The notes beneath the pieces were generated by a model, which ran no database searches, was not told the origin of the DNA, and was given only the letters and a program-made list of their open reading frames with translations. Both the position numbers and the translations under genes were made by a program. A stretch of DNA of 64,000 nucleotides from the NCBI RefSeq assembly GCF_012933465.1, contig NZ_JABBND010000011.1:62001-126000 (forward strand), given 5' to 3'. This DNA comes from Actinomycetospora sp. TBRC 11914 (GTDB lineage: Bacteria; Actinomycetota; Actinomycetes; Mycobacteriales; Pseudonocardiaceae). Positions within the stretch are counted from its first letter, which is position 1. Each line of letters begins with the position of its first letter. Of the stretch, positions 8,765 through 17,744 are shown in pieces.

Positions 8765-9919
8765 TCAGCGCGCGCGGGTCAGGTCCCGGGCGACGATCTC
8801 CTTCATCACCTCGTTGGAGCCGCCGTAGATGCGCTGGACGCGGGCGTCGCGGAAGGCACGCGCGACGGCGTACTCGTTCATGTAGCCGTAGCCACCGTGC
8901 AGCTGCACCCCGGCGTCCACCACCTGCCACTGCATCTCGGTGGCCCACCACTTGGCCTTCGCCGCGTCGACGGCGGTCAGCGTGCCCGCGTTGAGCTCCC
9001 GGACGCAGCGGTCGAAGTAGGCGCGGGAGACCTCGACCTTCATCCGGAGCTCGGCGACGGTGTGCGAGACCGTCTGCAGCGCGGACAGCGGCTTGCCGAA
9101 GGCCTCGCGCGCCGTGACGTGCTCCAGCGTCCACTCGAGGATGGCCTCGGCGGTGGTCTGCGCGGACATCGCGATGCCGAGGCGCTCCCGGGGCAGGTTC
9201 GCCATGAGGGACTGCAGCCCGGTGCCGACCTCGCCGAGCCGCTGGGTGTCGGGCACCCGGACGCCGTCGAAGAAGAGCTCGGCCGTGTCCTGGGCGGCCA
9301 GCCCGACCTTGTCCAGCTTGCGCCCCCGCCGGAACCCCTCGGTGCCGGTCTCCACGACGAACAGGGTGAAGCCGCGGCTCCCGGCCTCGGGGTCGGTCTG
9401 GGCCACGACGACGACCAGGTCGGCCAGGATGCCGTTGGTGATGAAGGTCTTCGACCCGTCGATGACCCACTCGTCGCCGTCGCGCCGGGCCGAGGTGCGG
9501 ATCCCCCGCAGGTCGCTGCCCGCGCCGGGCTCGGTCATCGCGATCGCGCCGATCGTCTCGCCCGTCACGAAGCCGGGCAGCCAGCGCGCCTTCTGCTCCT
9601 CGGTCGCCATCCCGAGCAGGTAGCCCAGCACGATGTCGTCGTTGGTCGCGAAGCCGCTCTGCAGGGAGGCGGCGCCGACCGCGACGATCTCGGTGCACGC
9701 GGCGACCCGGAAGCGGAAGTCGTCCACCCCGGGGCCGCCGTACTCCTCGGGCACCTGGAGGCCGAGCAGCCCCTGCTTCCCGGCCGCGGCCCAGACGTCA
9801 CGGTCGACGAGGCGCTGCTCCTCCCACCGCTCGAGGTTCGGCTCCACCTCGCGCCGAACGAACTCGCGGGCCACCTCGCGGTAGTCCTCGTGGTCCTGCT
9901 CGAACAGGTCGCTCTCCAT
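8765..9919 (-). CDS. Acyl-CoA dehydrogenase (long-chain/isovaleryl-like)
   Basis: 384 residues, full ACAD length. Visible are EEYGGPG in the N-terminal helical domain, the FAD/substrate strand AIAMTEPGAGSDLRGI, SKTFITNG, and C-terminal QLHGGYGYMNEYAVARAFRDARVQRIYGGSNEVMKEI. The usual C-terminal catalytic Glu position is Gly here (IYGG), so the base is probably the Glu in LPRERLGIA of helix G, as in long-chain and isovaleryl dehydrogenases (family knowledge). It oxidises an acyl-CoA to the trans-2-enoyl-CoA. It heads a minus-strand operon with a phosphotransferase 4 bp downstream, and is divergent from an aldehyde dehydrogenase gene. Confidence 0.93.
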   Translation of the reverse strand: MESDLFEQDHEDYREVAREFVRREVEPNLERWEEQRLVDRDVWAAAGKQGLLGLQVPEEYGGPGVDDFRFRVAACTEIVAVGAASLQSGFATNDDIVLGYLLGMATEEQKARWLPGFVTGETIGAIAMTEPGAGSDLRGIRTSARRDGDEWVIDGSKTFITNGILADLVVVVAQTDPEAGSRGFTLFVVETGTEGFRRGRKLDKVGLAAQDTAELFFDGVRVPDTQRLGEVGTGLQSLMANLPRERLGIAMSAQTTAEAILEWTLEHVTAREAFGKPLSALQTVSHTVAELRMKVEVSRAYFDRCVRELNAGTLTAVDAAKAKWWATEMQWQVVDAGVQLHGGYGYMNEYAVARAFRDARVQRIYGGSNEVMKEIVARDLTRAR

Positions 9920-9949
9920 CGGACCAGCATGGCGAACGGCGTTGCCAAA

Positions 9950-9966
9950 AACAAATAGATTTAGAT
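9950..9966. promoter_or_regulatory. ACCTWA box 2 (weak)
   Basis: The 110-bp gap between the divergent ACAD and aldehyde dehydrogenase genes has one AT-rich island. AACAAATAGATTTAGAT in it shares the TTAGAT right arm with box 10, but only A-C-AA of the left arm. It could serve either promoter. This is a weak candidate, listed because of its position. Confidence 0.3.
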
Positions 9967-10029
9967 AATGTCCCCACGGGCTCCGGTCGCGCCGGGTGTC
10001 CGGGCCGCCATCACCGGGGAGGGTGGATC

Positions 10030-11619
10030 GTGACGACCAGGGATCCGGGGCTCGCGAGCCCCCCGCACGGCCCCGCGACGGCGACCGTACCCCCGCCGAC
10101 CGACGGCTCCGTCCTCGAGATCCGCTGCCCCGCGGACGGCTCGGTCGCCGGCAGCGTCGCGGTCGACACCCCCGCCGACGTGGCCGCCGCCGCGGCGCGG
10201 CTGCGCGCGGCCCAGCCCGCCTGGGAGGCGCTGGGACCGAAGGGCCGCGCGAAGCACGTGCTGCGGTGGCTGGACTGGATCCTGGACAACCAGGAACGCC
10301 TGGTCCGGCTCGCGCAGGAGGAGTCCGGCAAGTCGTGGGGCGACGCGTCGTTCGAGACGCTCGTCGCCACCGAGGTGATCAACTACTACACGAAGCACGC
10401 GGAAGCGTTCCTCGCGCCGCGCAGCGCGCGCCCGCACGGGCCCGCGTCGCTCACGAAGAAGCTCGTGGCGCAGCCCCGGCCCCACCAGCTCGTCGGGATC
10501 ATCACGCCCTGGAACGGGCCGATCGGCACCCAGGCGATGGACGCCATCCCGGCGCTGATCGCCGGCGCGGCGGTGCTCTCGAAGCCCTCCGAGGTCACCC
10601 CGCTGTCCTGGACCGAGCTCACCCGGGCCTGGCACGAGGAGATCGGCGCCCCGCCCGTGCTGGAGACCGTCAACGGCCGCGGCGAGACCGGCGCCGCCGT
10701 CGTCGACGAGGTCGACATGGTCGCGTTCACCGGCTCCACCGCGACGGGTCGCAGGATCGCCGCCCGCGCCGGGGAGCGGCTCATCCCCGCGAGCCTCGAG
10801 CTCGGCGGCAAGGACCCGATGATCGTCCTCGCCGACGCCGACCTCGACCGCGCGGTCGGCGCCGCCGTCTGGGGCGGGATGCACAACGCCGGCCAGGCCT
10901 GCATCTCGGTCGAGCGCGTGTACGTCGAGGCCTCGGTGCACGACGAGTTCGTCGCCAAGCTGGTCGAGAAGGTGGCCGCGCTGCGCGTCGGCAAGGACGC
11001 CCCCGCGTCCTACGAGACCGACATCGGGGCGATGGCCACCCCGGCCCAGCTCGACATCGTCGAGCGCCACGTCCAGGACGCCCTCGCCAGGGGCGCCCGT
11101 GTGCTCACGGGCGGCCGCCGACGCGACGACGGACTGTTCTACGAGCCGACCGTCCTGGTCGACGTCGACCACTCCATGGCCTGCATGCGCGAGGAGACCT
11201 TCGGCCCGACGCTGCCCGTCATGAGGGTGGACGACGCCGAGGCCGCGCTGCGGCTGGCGAACGACTCGCCCTACGGCCTGTCCTCCAGCCTGTGGACGAA
11301 GGACGCCGACCGGGCACAGACGATCGCCCGCCGCATCGAGTCGGGCTCGGTGAACATCAACAACGCGCTCATGAGCGCCTTCCAGTTCCCGCTGCCGATG
11401 GGCGGCTGGAAGTCCTCCGGGGTCGGGTCCCGCTTCGGGGGCGCGTCCGGCCTCCTCAAGTACTGCCGCCAGCAGGCGGTGGTCTCCGAGCGGATCGCCC
11501 TGCCCGGCGAGCCCCACTGGTACCCCTACGTGGCGGCGAAGAGCCTCCTGCAGGCCAAGGCGTTCCGGTTCCTCGGCGCGCACGACTGGCGGCGGCGGCT
11601 CGGCCGGACGCCCCGGTGA
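10030..11619 (+). CDS. Aldehyde dehydrogenase family protein
   Basis: 529 residues from GTG 10030, eight bases after a ggggaggg site. NAD(P)+-dependent aldehyde dehydrogenase motifs are present: PWNGPIG, FTGSTATGR, the general-base Glu in SLELGGKDP, and the nucleophilic Cys in NAGQACISVERVYV. The C terminus (about 490-529, SLLQAKAFRFLGAHDWRRRL) is longer than in many relatives and basic. It would oxidise an aldehyde to the acid, supplying the CoA-forming enzymes nearby. Its TGA overlaps the GTG of the CoA-transferase gene. Confidence 0.92.
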   Translation: MTTRDPGLASPPHGPATATVPPPTDGSVLEIRCPADGSVAGSVAVDTPADVAAAAARLRAAQPAWEALGPKGRAKHVLRWLDWILDNQERLVRLAQEESGKSWGDASFETLVATEVINYYTKHAEAFLAPRSARPHGPASLTKKLVAQPRPHQLVGIITPWNGPIGTQAMDAIPALIAGAAVLSKPSEVTPLSWTELTRAWHEEIGAPPVLETVNGRGETGAAVVDEVDMVAFTGSTATGRRIAARAGERLIPASLELGGKDPMIVLADADLDRAVGAAVWGGMHNAGQACISVERVYVEASVHDEFVAKLVEKVAALRVGKDAPASYETDIGAMATPAQLDIVERHVQDALARGARVLTGGRRRDDGLFYEPTVLVDVDHSMACMREETFGPTLPVMRVDDAEAALRLANDSPYGLSSSLWTKDADRAQTIARRIESGSVNINNALMSAFQFPLPMGGWKSSGVGSRFGGASGLLKYCRQQAVVSERIALPGEPHWYPYVAAKSLLQAKAFRFLGAHDWRRRLGRTPR

Positions 11620-13988
11620 GCGCGCGGCGGGAGCTCCCCGGCCCGCTCGACGGCCTGCGCGTCCTCGACCTCGGCGGCGCCGTGGGCGGGGTCGCGACGC
11701 GGACCCTGGCCGAGCTGGGCGCCGACGTCGTCGTGGTCGAGGAGCCCGGTGACCACGACGCCGGGCCTGCCCGCGTCACGCGGGCGGTCCGGCACGCGGG
11801 CAAGCGCTCCGTCACCGTCGCGGACGCCGAGGACCTGCTGCGCCTCGTCGCCGGCGCCGACCTCCTGGTGCACCCCTTCACCCCCGAGGAGCTCGCCGGG
11901 CGCGGCCTCGCGGCCGAGGTCCTGCACGCGCGGCAGCCCGGGCTCGTCGTCGTCGGCGTGACCGACTTCGGCGCCACCGGGCCCCGTCGTGACTGGCGGG
12001 GCAGCGGCGACGTCCTCGCCGCCGTCGGGGGTGTCCTCGCCCGCTCCGGCCTGCCGGGCCGGGCGCCGCTGCTGCCGCCCGAGCAGCTCGTGGTCGAGTC
12101 GGCGGGGCTGCAGGCGGCGTGGTTCGCCCTCCTCGCACACCGCGCCGCGGTCACCAGCGGCCGCGGCGACGTCGTGGACTTCTCCGCCCTCGACGCGGTC
12201 GTGCACACCCTCGACCCGGCGTTCGGGATCAGCGGCAGCGCCCGCGGGGGGCTCGCGTCCTCGGAGAAGCACCGGGGCCGGCCCGACGTGCGCTACCTCT
12301 ACCCGATCTTCCCGTGCGCGGACGGCTGGGTCCGCATCTGCATCCTCAGCCCGCGGCAGTGGCAGGGGATGTGGCGCTGGCTCGGCGAGCCCGAGGAGTT
12401 CGCCGACCCGGCCTACGGGCGGATGCGCGACCGCTTCCTCGCCCGCGACCGCATCTACCCGCTCATCGAGAAGCTCTTCTCGAGCCGCGACCGCGACCAG
12501 GTCGCCGCCGAGGGCGCCGAGTTCGGCGTGCCGGCGGCGGGGCTGCGCGAGCTCACCGAGGTCTCCGGGCTCGACCACACGATCGCCCGCGGCTCGCTGG
12601 TCCCGACGGAGATCGGGCCCGGCGAGGTCGTCGACCTGCCGGCCGGGATGCTCGAGGACGAGCACGGCCGGCTGGGCCCGTGGCGCGGCGTCCCGGGCCG
12701 GGGGGAGCACACCGCCGAGGTCGCGGCCGCGTGGTCGCCCCGGCCGGCGCGCCCCGCGCGGACCGCCCCGGACCGCCCGCTCGAGGGGATCCGGGTGCTC
12801 GACCTCGGCGTGATCGTCGCCGGGGCGGAGACCTCCCGGCTGCTCGCCGACCACGGCGCCGAGGTGATCCGGGTCGAGAGCAGCAGGTTCCCCGACGGCA
12901 GCCGGCAGTCCGTCGACGGCCGGTCGATGACCCCGAGCTTCGCCTGGGGCAACCGCACCAAGCGCAGCATCGGGCTCGACCTGCGCCGGCCCGAGGGCCG
13001 GGAGCTCTTCCTGCGCCTCGTGGCGGTCAGCGACGTCGTGGTGTCCAACTTCAAGCCCGGCACGATGGAGTCCCTCGGGCTCGACCACGCCACGCTGCGC
13101 GAGGCGAACCCGCGGATCGTCTCCGTGGACTCGAGCGCCTACGGCCGCTCCGGGCCGTGGTCGCGGCGCATGGGCTACGGCCCGCTGGTGCGGGCGAGCG
13201 CGGGCCTCTCGGGGCTGTGGCGCTACTCCGACGACGACGAGTCGTTCTCGGACGCCATGACGGTCTACCCGGACCACATCGCGGGCCGGGTGGCCGCCAC
13301 CGCCGTGCTCGCCGCGCTGGAGCAGCGCGATCGCACGGGCCACGGCCGGCAGGTGTCGGTGTCGCAGTTCGAGCTGATCCTGCGCCACCTCGGGGAGCTG
13401 CTGGTCGACGCGCAGCTCGATCCGTCCTCGGTCGAGCCCGACGGCGACGACCCGCGCGGTGACGCCCCGCGCGGCGTCCTGGCGTGCGCCGGCGACGACG
13501 AGTGGTGCGTCGTGGACGTCCGTGGCGACGACGACTTCGCGGCGCTGGCGCGCACGATCGGCCGGGACGACTGGACCACCGATCCCCGCTTCGCCGACGC
13601 AGTGGGCCGGGTCGCCCACCGCCACGAGCTCCGTGAGGCGCTCGGGGCCTGGACGGCGACCCGCAGCCCGCTCGCGGTCGCCGAGACGCTGCAGGCGGCG
13701 GGGGTGGCGAGCGGGCCGATGCTCCGGGTCCCCGAGCTCCGCGAGGACCCCCAGCTCGCGGCCCGCGAGCTGTTCACCACCCAGCAGCAGGCCGGGATCG
13801 ACGACCCCCTCCCCGCGCACGGCCGCGAGGCGGGTTCGCTGCTCGTCGCGCCGCCGCGGATCACCTCGGCCCCGTACCAGGGCGAGCACACCCGCGACGT
13901 GGTCACCGAGGTCCTCGGGACGACCGACGACGAGCTCGCCGACCTGCTCGCCGCGGGCGTGCTCGAGGAACGGGGCGACCACCACTGA
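11616..13988 (+). CDS. Double-domain family III (CaiB/BaiF) CoA-transferase
   Basis: 790 residues from GTG 11616 (GTGA overlap with the aldehyde dehydrogenase). Two complete family III CoA-transferase modules lie in tandem: PLDGLRVLDLGGAVGG (about residue 10) and PLEGIRVLDLGVIVAG (about 388). In module 2 the segment VYPDHIAGRVAA places an Asp where the family's CoA-accepting Asp sits. The matching stretch in module 1 is LVVESAGLQAA, with Glu instead. Family enzymes normally dimerise as interlocked rings of about 400-residue chains, so the fusion would supply both halves from one chain with perhaps one active centre. The P450 gene follows after 20 bp. Confidence 0.88.
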   Translation: MSARRELPGPLDGLRVLDLGGAVGGVATRTLAELGADVVVVEEPGDHDAGPARVTRAVRHAGKRSVTVADAEDLLRLVAGADLLVHPFTPEELAGRGLAAEVLHARQPGLVVVGVTDFGATGPRRDWRGSGDVLAAVGGVLARSGLPGRAPLLPPEQLVVESAGLQAAWFALLAHRAAVTSGRGDVVDFSALDAVVHTLDPAFGISGSARGGLASSEKHRGRPDVRYLYPIFPCADGWVRICILSPRQWQGMWRWLGEPEEFADPAYGRMRDRFLARDRIYPLIEKLFSSRDRDQVAAEGAEFGVPAAGLRELTEVSGLDHTIARGSLVPTEIGPGEVVDLPAGMLEDEHGRLGPWRGVPGRGEHTAEVAAAWSPRPARPARTAPDRPLEGIRVLDLGVIVAGAETSRLLADHGAEVIRVESSRFPDGSRQSVDGRSMTPSFAWGNRTKRSIGLDLRRPEGRELFLRLVAVSDVVVSNFKPGTMESLGLDHATLREANPRIVSVDSSAYGRSGPWSRRMGYGPLVRASAGLSGLWRYSDDDESFSDAMTVYPDHIAGRVAATAVLAALEQRDRTGHGRQVSVSQFELILRHLGELLVDAQLDPSSVEPDGDDPRGDAPRGVLACAGDDEWCVVDVRGDDDFAALARTIGRDDWTTDPRFADAVGRVAHRHELREALGAWTATRSPLAVAETLQAAGVASGPMLRVPELREDPQLAARELFTTQQQAGIDDPLPAHGREAGSLLVAPPRITSAPYQGEHTRDVVTEVLGTTDDELADLLAAGVLEERGDHH

Positions 13989-14008
13989 TCGGTGAGGAAA
14001 GGGAGGAC

Positions 14009-15250
14009 ATGGCCACCACGACCACGCTCGGCGAGGTCCCGGAGCACCTGGTCGTCGATTTCGACGTCTACGACCCGGAACTCACGATGCCGTTCGACCG
14101 GATGCAGGAGGAAGTGGCGCGACTCGCCGCCCTCGGGCCGGTGGTGTATTCGACCGCGCACGGCGGGCACTGGGTCGTCACGCACTACGACGAGGTCCAC
14201 CGGATCCTCCGCGACCCGGTGACGTTCTCGAGCTACCCGAACAACCTCGTCGACGCGGGCGGGGGCAAGTTCCTCCCCATCGAGTACGACCCGCCGGAGC
14301 ACACCGCCTACCGCAAGGCGCTGCAGCCGCTCTTCAACCCCTCGCGGATGCGTGCGCTCGAGGACCGGATCCGGGAGATCGTCAACGACCTCGTCGACGG
14401 CTTCGCCACCAAGGGCAGCGCGGAGTACGTCGCGGAGTTCGCCCACGAGCTCCCGGCCCGCGTCTTCCTCGCCCTCATGGGCTGGCCGATCGAGGACGCG
14501 CCGCTGTTCACCGAGGCGACCGACGTCGCCATGAACGGCAAGCCCACCGACACCACCCCCGAGGAGGCCGCGCAGTCCCGCACCGAGGCGGCCTACTCGA
14601 TGTTCGAGTACTTCGGCCGGGTGATCGCGGCCCGGCGCTCCGGAGAGATCCGCGACGACATCACCGCCGAGATCATGGACTTCCGGCTCGAGCTGGACGA
14701 CGAGACACGTCCGCCCACCGACGACGAGCTCTCGCGGATGTTCTTCCTGCTCCTCGTCGCGGGGCTCCACACCGTCCAGGGCTCGCTGGCCTGGGCGGTC
14801 GTCCACCTCGCGGCGCACCCCGAGCAGCGCGACCGGCTCGTCGCCGACCCGTCGCTCGTGCCCGGCGCGGTCGAGGAGATCCTCCGCGTCGAGGCCGCGG
14901 TGTCGGCCGGGCGGCGCGCCACCGCGGACATCGAGATCGGCGGGGTGACGATCCGCGGCGGCGACCAGCTCCTGCTCATGCTGTGCGGCGCCAACCGTGA
15001 CGGGAGCGAGTTCCGCGACCCGGACGACGTGGACGTCCAGCGCTTCCCGAACCGCCACCTGTCCTTCGGGTCGGGTCCGCACCGCTGCCTCGGCTCCCAC
15101 CTCGCGCGGGTCGAGCTGCGCATCGCGATCGAGGAGCTCAACCGGCGCATCCCGGACTACCGGCCGGACCCGGACGAGCCGCCCGTCGTGGTGCCCACCC
15201 AGATCCGGGGGTTCCGGAGCCTCCCGATCCGCTTCACGCCGTCGGCCTGA
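14009..15250 (+). CDS. Cytochrome P450
   Basis: 413 residues, ATG seven to eight bases after an aaagggagg site. P450 landmarks: ExxR in EEILRVEAA (K helix), heme loop FGSGPHRCLGSHLAR with Cys 360 as iron ligand, and the I-helix LLLVAGLHTVQGSLAW. In most bacterial P450s that helix reads AG-x-D/E-T; here the acid is His (AGLHT), while the Thr remains. The acid normally helps proton delivery to bound oxygen, so this change may alter chemistry. Third gene of the aldehyde dehydrogenase/CoA-transferase operon; its redox partner may be the ferredoxin at 22720. Substrate unknown. Confidence 0.93.
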   Translation: MATTTTLGEVPEHLVVDFDVYDPELTMPFDRMQEEVARLAALGPVVYSTAHGGHWVVTHYDEVHRILRDPVTFSSYPNNLVDAGGGKFLPIEYDPPEHTAYRKALQPLFNPSRMRALEDRIREIVNDLVDGFATKGSAEYVAEFAHELPARVFLALMGWPIEDAPLFTEATDVAMNGKPTDTTPEEAAQSRTEAAYSMFEYFGRVIAARRSGEIRDDITAEIMDFRLELDDETRPPTDDELSRMFFLLLVAGLHTVQGSLAWAVVHLAAHPEQRDRLVADPSLVPGAVEEILRVEAAVSAGRRATADIEIGGVTIRGGDQLLLMLCGANRDGSEFRDPDDVDVQRFPNRHLSFGSGPHRCLGSHLARVELRIAIEELNRRIPDYRPDPDEPPVVVPTQIRGFRSLPIRFTPSA

Positions 15251-15328
15251 CGTCCGTGTGCGTGCCCTATCGGCGTGCTGTATTCCCTCCGCGGCAGGGC
15301 ACGGGGACGCACGCACACGGCGTCAGCC
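15245..15328. terminator. Bidirectional hairpin terminator (large imperfect stem)
   Basis: A long imperfect inverted repeat sits between the convergent P450 and thiolase-like genes. CTGACG with CCGTGTGCGTGCCCT on the left pairs with AGGGCACG, GCACACGG and CGTCAG on the right, around a loop near 15270-15293. There is no U-tract, as is common in actinobacteria. It overlaps the P450 stop. Confidence 0.7.
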
Positions 15329-15337
15329 CAAGTCGAG

Positions 15338-16825
15338 TCAGCCCAGGTCGAGTCGAGAGCCCTCGCGCACCGCGACCTTCTCCCCCGCGACGTCCCGCTC
15401 CATGAGCGCGGTGAGCACGTCCGGGTCCTCGCTCACGGCCCAGGTGCGCGCCTCGTCGGGGGTCCGCACCGCGACGAAGGCCTGGTGCGGCCCCTCGCGC
15501 CCGTGCACGACGGTCCACGACTCCACCCGGCCCGGCCCGACGTGGTCCGGGGCGGCCGGCGTCGGGGCGGCCTCGCGCTCCACCTCGTCCTGCACGTCCT
15601 GCGACCGGAACCCCTCGGCGGGCGGCTCGGTGCCGTAGACGCCGATCGCGTGCTTGGTCAGGAACCCGCCGTTCGCGCTCACCAGCCCCGTCGCCGAGCC
15701 CTCCGCCCGCAGCCGGGCGACCATCGTGGCGATCGCGTGGCCGACGTAGTTGTTCCACGGCCCGCCGGCGAACGTGAGCCCGCCGGTCACGGTCAGCGGG
15801 AGCGCGTCGTCGTCCAGGGGCAGGCCGAGCTCGGCGGCCGCGACCTGCACCGCCGAGGGGAAGCAGGAGTACAGGTCGACCGCGGCCAGGTCGTCGATCC
15901 CGACGCCGGCCAGCTCGAGGGCTCGTCGACCGGCCACCCGGATGGCCGGCGAGCGGTGCAGGGCCGGACGCTCGGTCACCGCGTAGGTGTCGTGCGCCCG
16001 CGCCGCGGCGTGGGGGAACACCCACCGCTCGCGCGGGACCCCGAGCGAGCCCGCCACCTCCGCCGAGCACACCAGCAGCGCCGAGGCCTGGTCGACGTCG
16101 TTGTTGGAATTCATCAGCTTCGGATAGGGCCAGCCGACCCACCGGTTCCGCGGGCCCGGCGTGCGGATCGTCGCCGGGTCGAGCGCCTCGCGGGTCCAGG
16201 CGTGCGGGTTGCCGGCCGCCACGGTGCTGAACCGCGACCAGAGCGCCGCCGACCGGTCGAGCTGCTCGTCCACCGTCCGGCCGGCCGCGATGCGCAGGGC
16301 CTGCTCGAAGATCGGGTAGTGCTGGACGGGCATGACCAGCCCGACCGCCTTCTCCTGCTCGGAGGACAGGGGGACGTCCTCGCCGATCTCGGAGGGGAGG
16401 ACGTGGTCGGCCTGGCGCGTCCAGTCCGGCCGCTCCCCGCGCTTCTTCGCCTTCATGCGGGTCCGCCAGGCCTCACCGCCGGCGACGAGGACGACGTCCG
16501 CGCGTCCCGCGGCGACGTCCCGCGCCGCCGACGTCACGAGCTCCTGCGGTTCGTTGCCGCCGACCCCGGTCAACAGCGTGTGGCGCGGGGCGGCGCCGAG
16601 GCGCTCCGCGAGCAGTCGCCCGGGGTCCTGGTAGCGCCACGAGAGCAGCGACACCACCCGCACCGAGTCCAGGCGCGCCAGCAGGGACCGTGCCGACGCG
16701 TCCTCGCCGGCCGCGCGGGCCGCCGCCGCCATGAGGTCCACGGGCTCGGGCGAGCTGCCGTCACCTCCCTCGACGCGCCCGTCGGCCTGACCGACGCCCA
16801 CGATCACCGGAGTTCGCGGATCCAC
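15338..16825 (-). CDS. Thiolase-like protein type 1 (acetyl-CoA acetyltransferase-like)
   Basis: 495 residues from GTG 16825, chosen because gggagggaga lies just upstream; a further in-frame extension to 16858 has no such site. The thiolase fold is shown by RTPVIVGVGQ, DLYSCFPSAVQVAA, TVTGGLTFAGGPWNNYVGH and SANGGFLTKHAIGVYG. The C-terminal 80 residues (ESWTVVHGREGPHQAFVAVR) match the extra domain of mycobacterial TLP1 proteins. At the usual nucleophilic-Cys site I read GVGGNEPQELV, with no Cys, so ordinary thiolysis or condensation is doubtful. It is divergent from the TetR gene at 16885. Confidence 0.85.
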   Translation of the reverse strand: MDPRTPVIVGVGQADGRVEGGDGSSPEPVDLMAAAARAAGEDASARSLLARLDSVRVVSLLSWRYQDPGRLLAERLGAAPRHTLLTGVGGNEPQELVTSAARDVAAGRADVVLVAGGEAWRTRMKAKKRGERPDWTRQADHVLPSEIGEDVPLSSEQEKAVGLVMPVQHYPIFEQALRIAAGRTVDEQLDRSAALWSRFSTVAAGNPHAWTREALDPATIRTPGPRNRWVGWPYPKLMNSNNDVDQASALLVCSAEVAGSLGVPRERWVFPHAAARAHDTYAVTERPALHRSPAIRVAGRRALELAGVGIDDLAAVDLYSCFPSAVQVAAAELGLPLDDDALPLTVTGGLTFAGGPWNNYVGHAIATMVARLRAEGSATGLVSANGGFLTKHAIGVYGTEPPAEGFRSQDVQDEVEREAAPTPAAPDHVGPGRVESWTVVHGREGPHQAFVAVRTPDEARTWAVSEDPDVLTALMERDVAGEKVAVREGSRLDLG

Positions 16826-16884
16826 CCTGATCTCCCTCCCACAACCCGTGACGAGCAAACGACAGGTGAGGAATACTCGAACAC

Positions 16885-17520
16885 GTGCCCCGCCCTTCGC
16901 AGCCGATCCTGAGTCGCGACTCCATCGTCGACGGAGCCCTGCGCATCATGGATCGCGACGGCTTCAACGGATTCAGTCTTCCTCGACTGGGGGACGAGCT
17001 CGGAGTCCGCACCCCGTCGCTCTACTACCATTTCCGCGATCGTGCCGAACTGCTCGCGGCGGTGGCTCGCGGAATTGTCCGGCAGACCGTCCTCCCCCCG
17101 ATCCCCGACGAGGAGCGCTGGGAGGACTGGTTCGTCGAGCTGACGGTGAACTTCCGCCGGGCGGCGCTGGCACACCCCCGGGCCACGCCGGTCCTGCTCC
17201 AGTTCCTCCCACGTGACGTCATGACCGACCTCTACGAGAACGCCGCGGTCCTGCTGACCCGCTTCGGCGACCTGGAGCCCGGACGCCGCGTCCTGCTGCT
17301 CGACGGCCTCGAGAAGCTGACCATCGGCACGATCGTCGTCGAGGCAGCCCGTGAGCCCGGGGGCGGCGCCTTCGGTGGGGTCGATCCGGAGATCCATCCC
17401 CGGCTCGCCGAGGCGGCGGACGCCCAGCCCGAGGACGGCGAGGAATTCTTCCGGCAGGCCGTGGAGGCCTTCGTCCGCGGTGTGCGCACGGCGTCCGTCG
17501 CGGCCGCACCGCCGGCCTGA
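16885..17520 (+). CDS. TetR/AcrR family regulator (TetR C-terminal type)
   Basis: 211 residues from GTG 16885. The helix-turn-helix reads SIVDGALRIMDRDGFNGFSL and LGVRTPSLYYHFRDRAELL (about residues 12-55), a different subgroup from the other TetR genes here. The C-terminal half resembles tetracycline-repressor-like ligand domains. It is divergent from the thiolase-like gene across 59 bp and lies 224 bp upstream of an acyl-CoA synthetase on the same strand. It may regulate either; no palindrome in the divergent gap stands out. Confidence 0.88.
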   Translation: MPRPSQPILSRDSIVDGALRIMDRDGFNGFSLPRLGDELGVRTPSLYYHFRDRAELLAAVARGIVRQTVLPPIPDEERWEDWFVELTVNFRRAALAHPRATPVLLQFLPRDVMTDLYENAAVLLTRFGDLEPGRRVLLLDGLEKLTIGTIVVEAAREPGGGAFGGVDPEIHPRLAEAADAQPEDGEEFFRQAVEAFVRGVRTASVAAAPPA

Positions 17521-17584
17521 CCGACGCGCGGCACGCCGGCCCCCGGGCTCACGGCGGGGCTCACGAGCATCGGGCACGCTTGTC

Positions 17585-17601
17585 ACCTTAATCATATTGG
17601 T
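17585..17601. promoter_or_regulatory. ACCTWA box 3 (putative operator)
   Basis: ACCTTAATCATATTGGT lies in the 224-bp gap before the acyl-CoA synthetase gene, about 150 bp from its ATG. It overlaps a second perfect inverted repeat, CTTAATC (17587-17593) and GATTAAG (17605-17611). It resembles box 5 closely over 22 bases, including the TTTAGA that follows. The rest of the gap (17521-17744) shows no gene. Confidence 0.55.
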
Positions 17602-17744
17602 TTAGATTAAGCGAGCCGGGATCCCGGAGTCCGTGTCCGGCCCGATGTGCGCCACCTCCCGCGAGACGCGCCGCCGTCGAGCGTGCGCCGACGGGCCGTC
17701 CACGGACCGCACGGGGCACCACACCACGACGCGGAGGCTCGACG

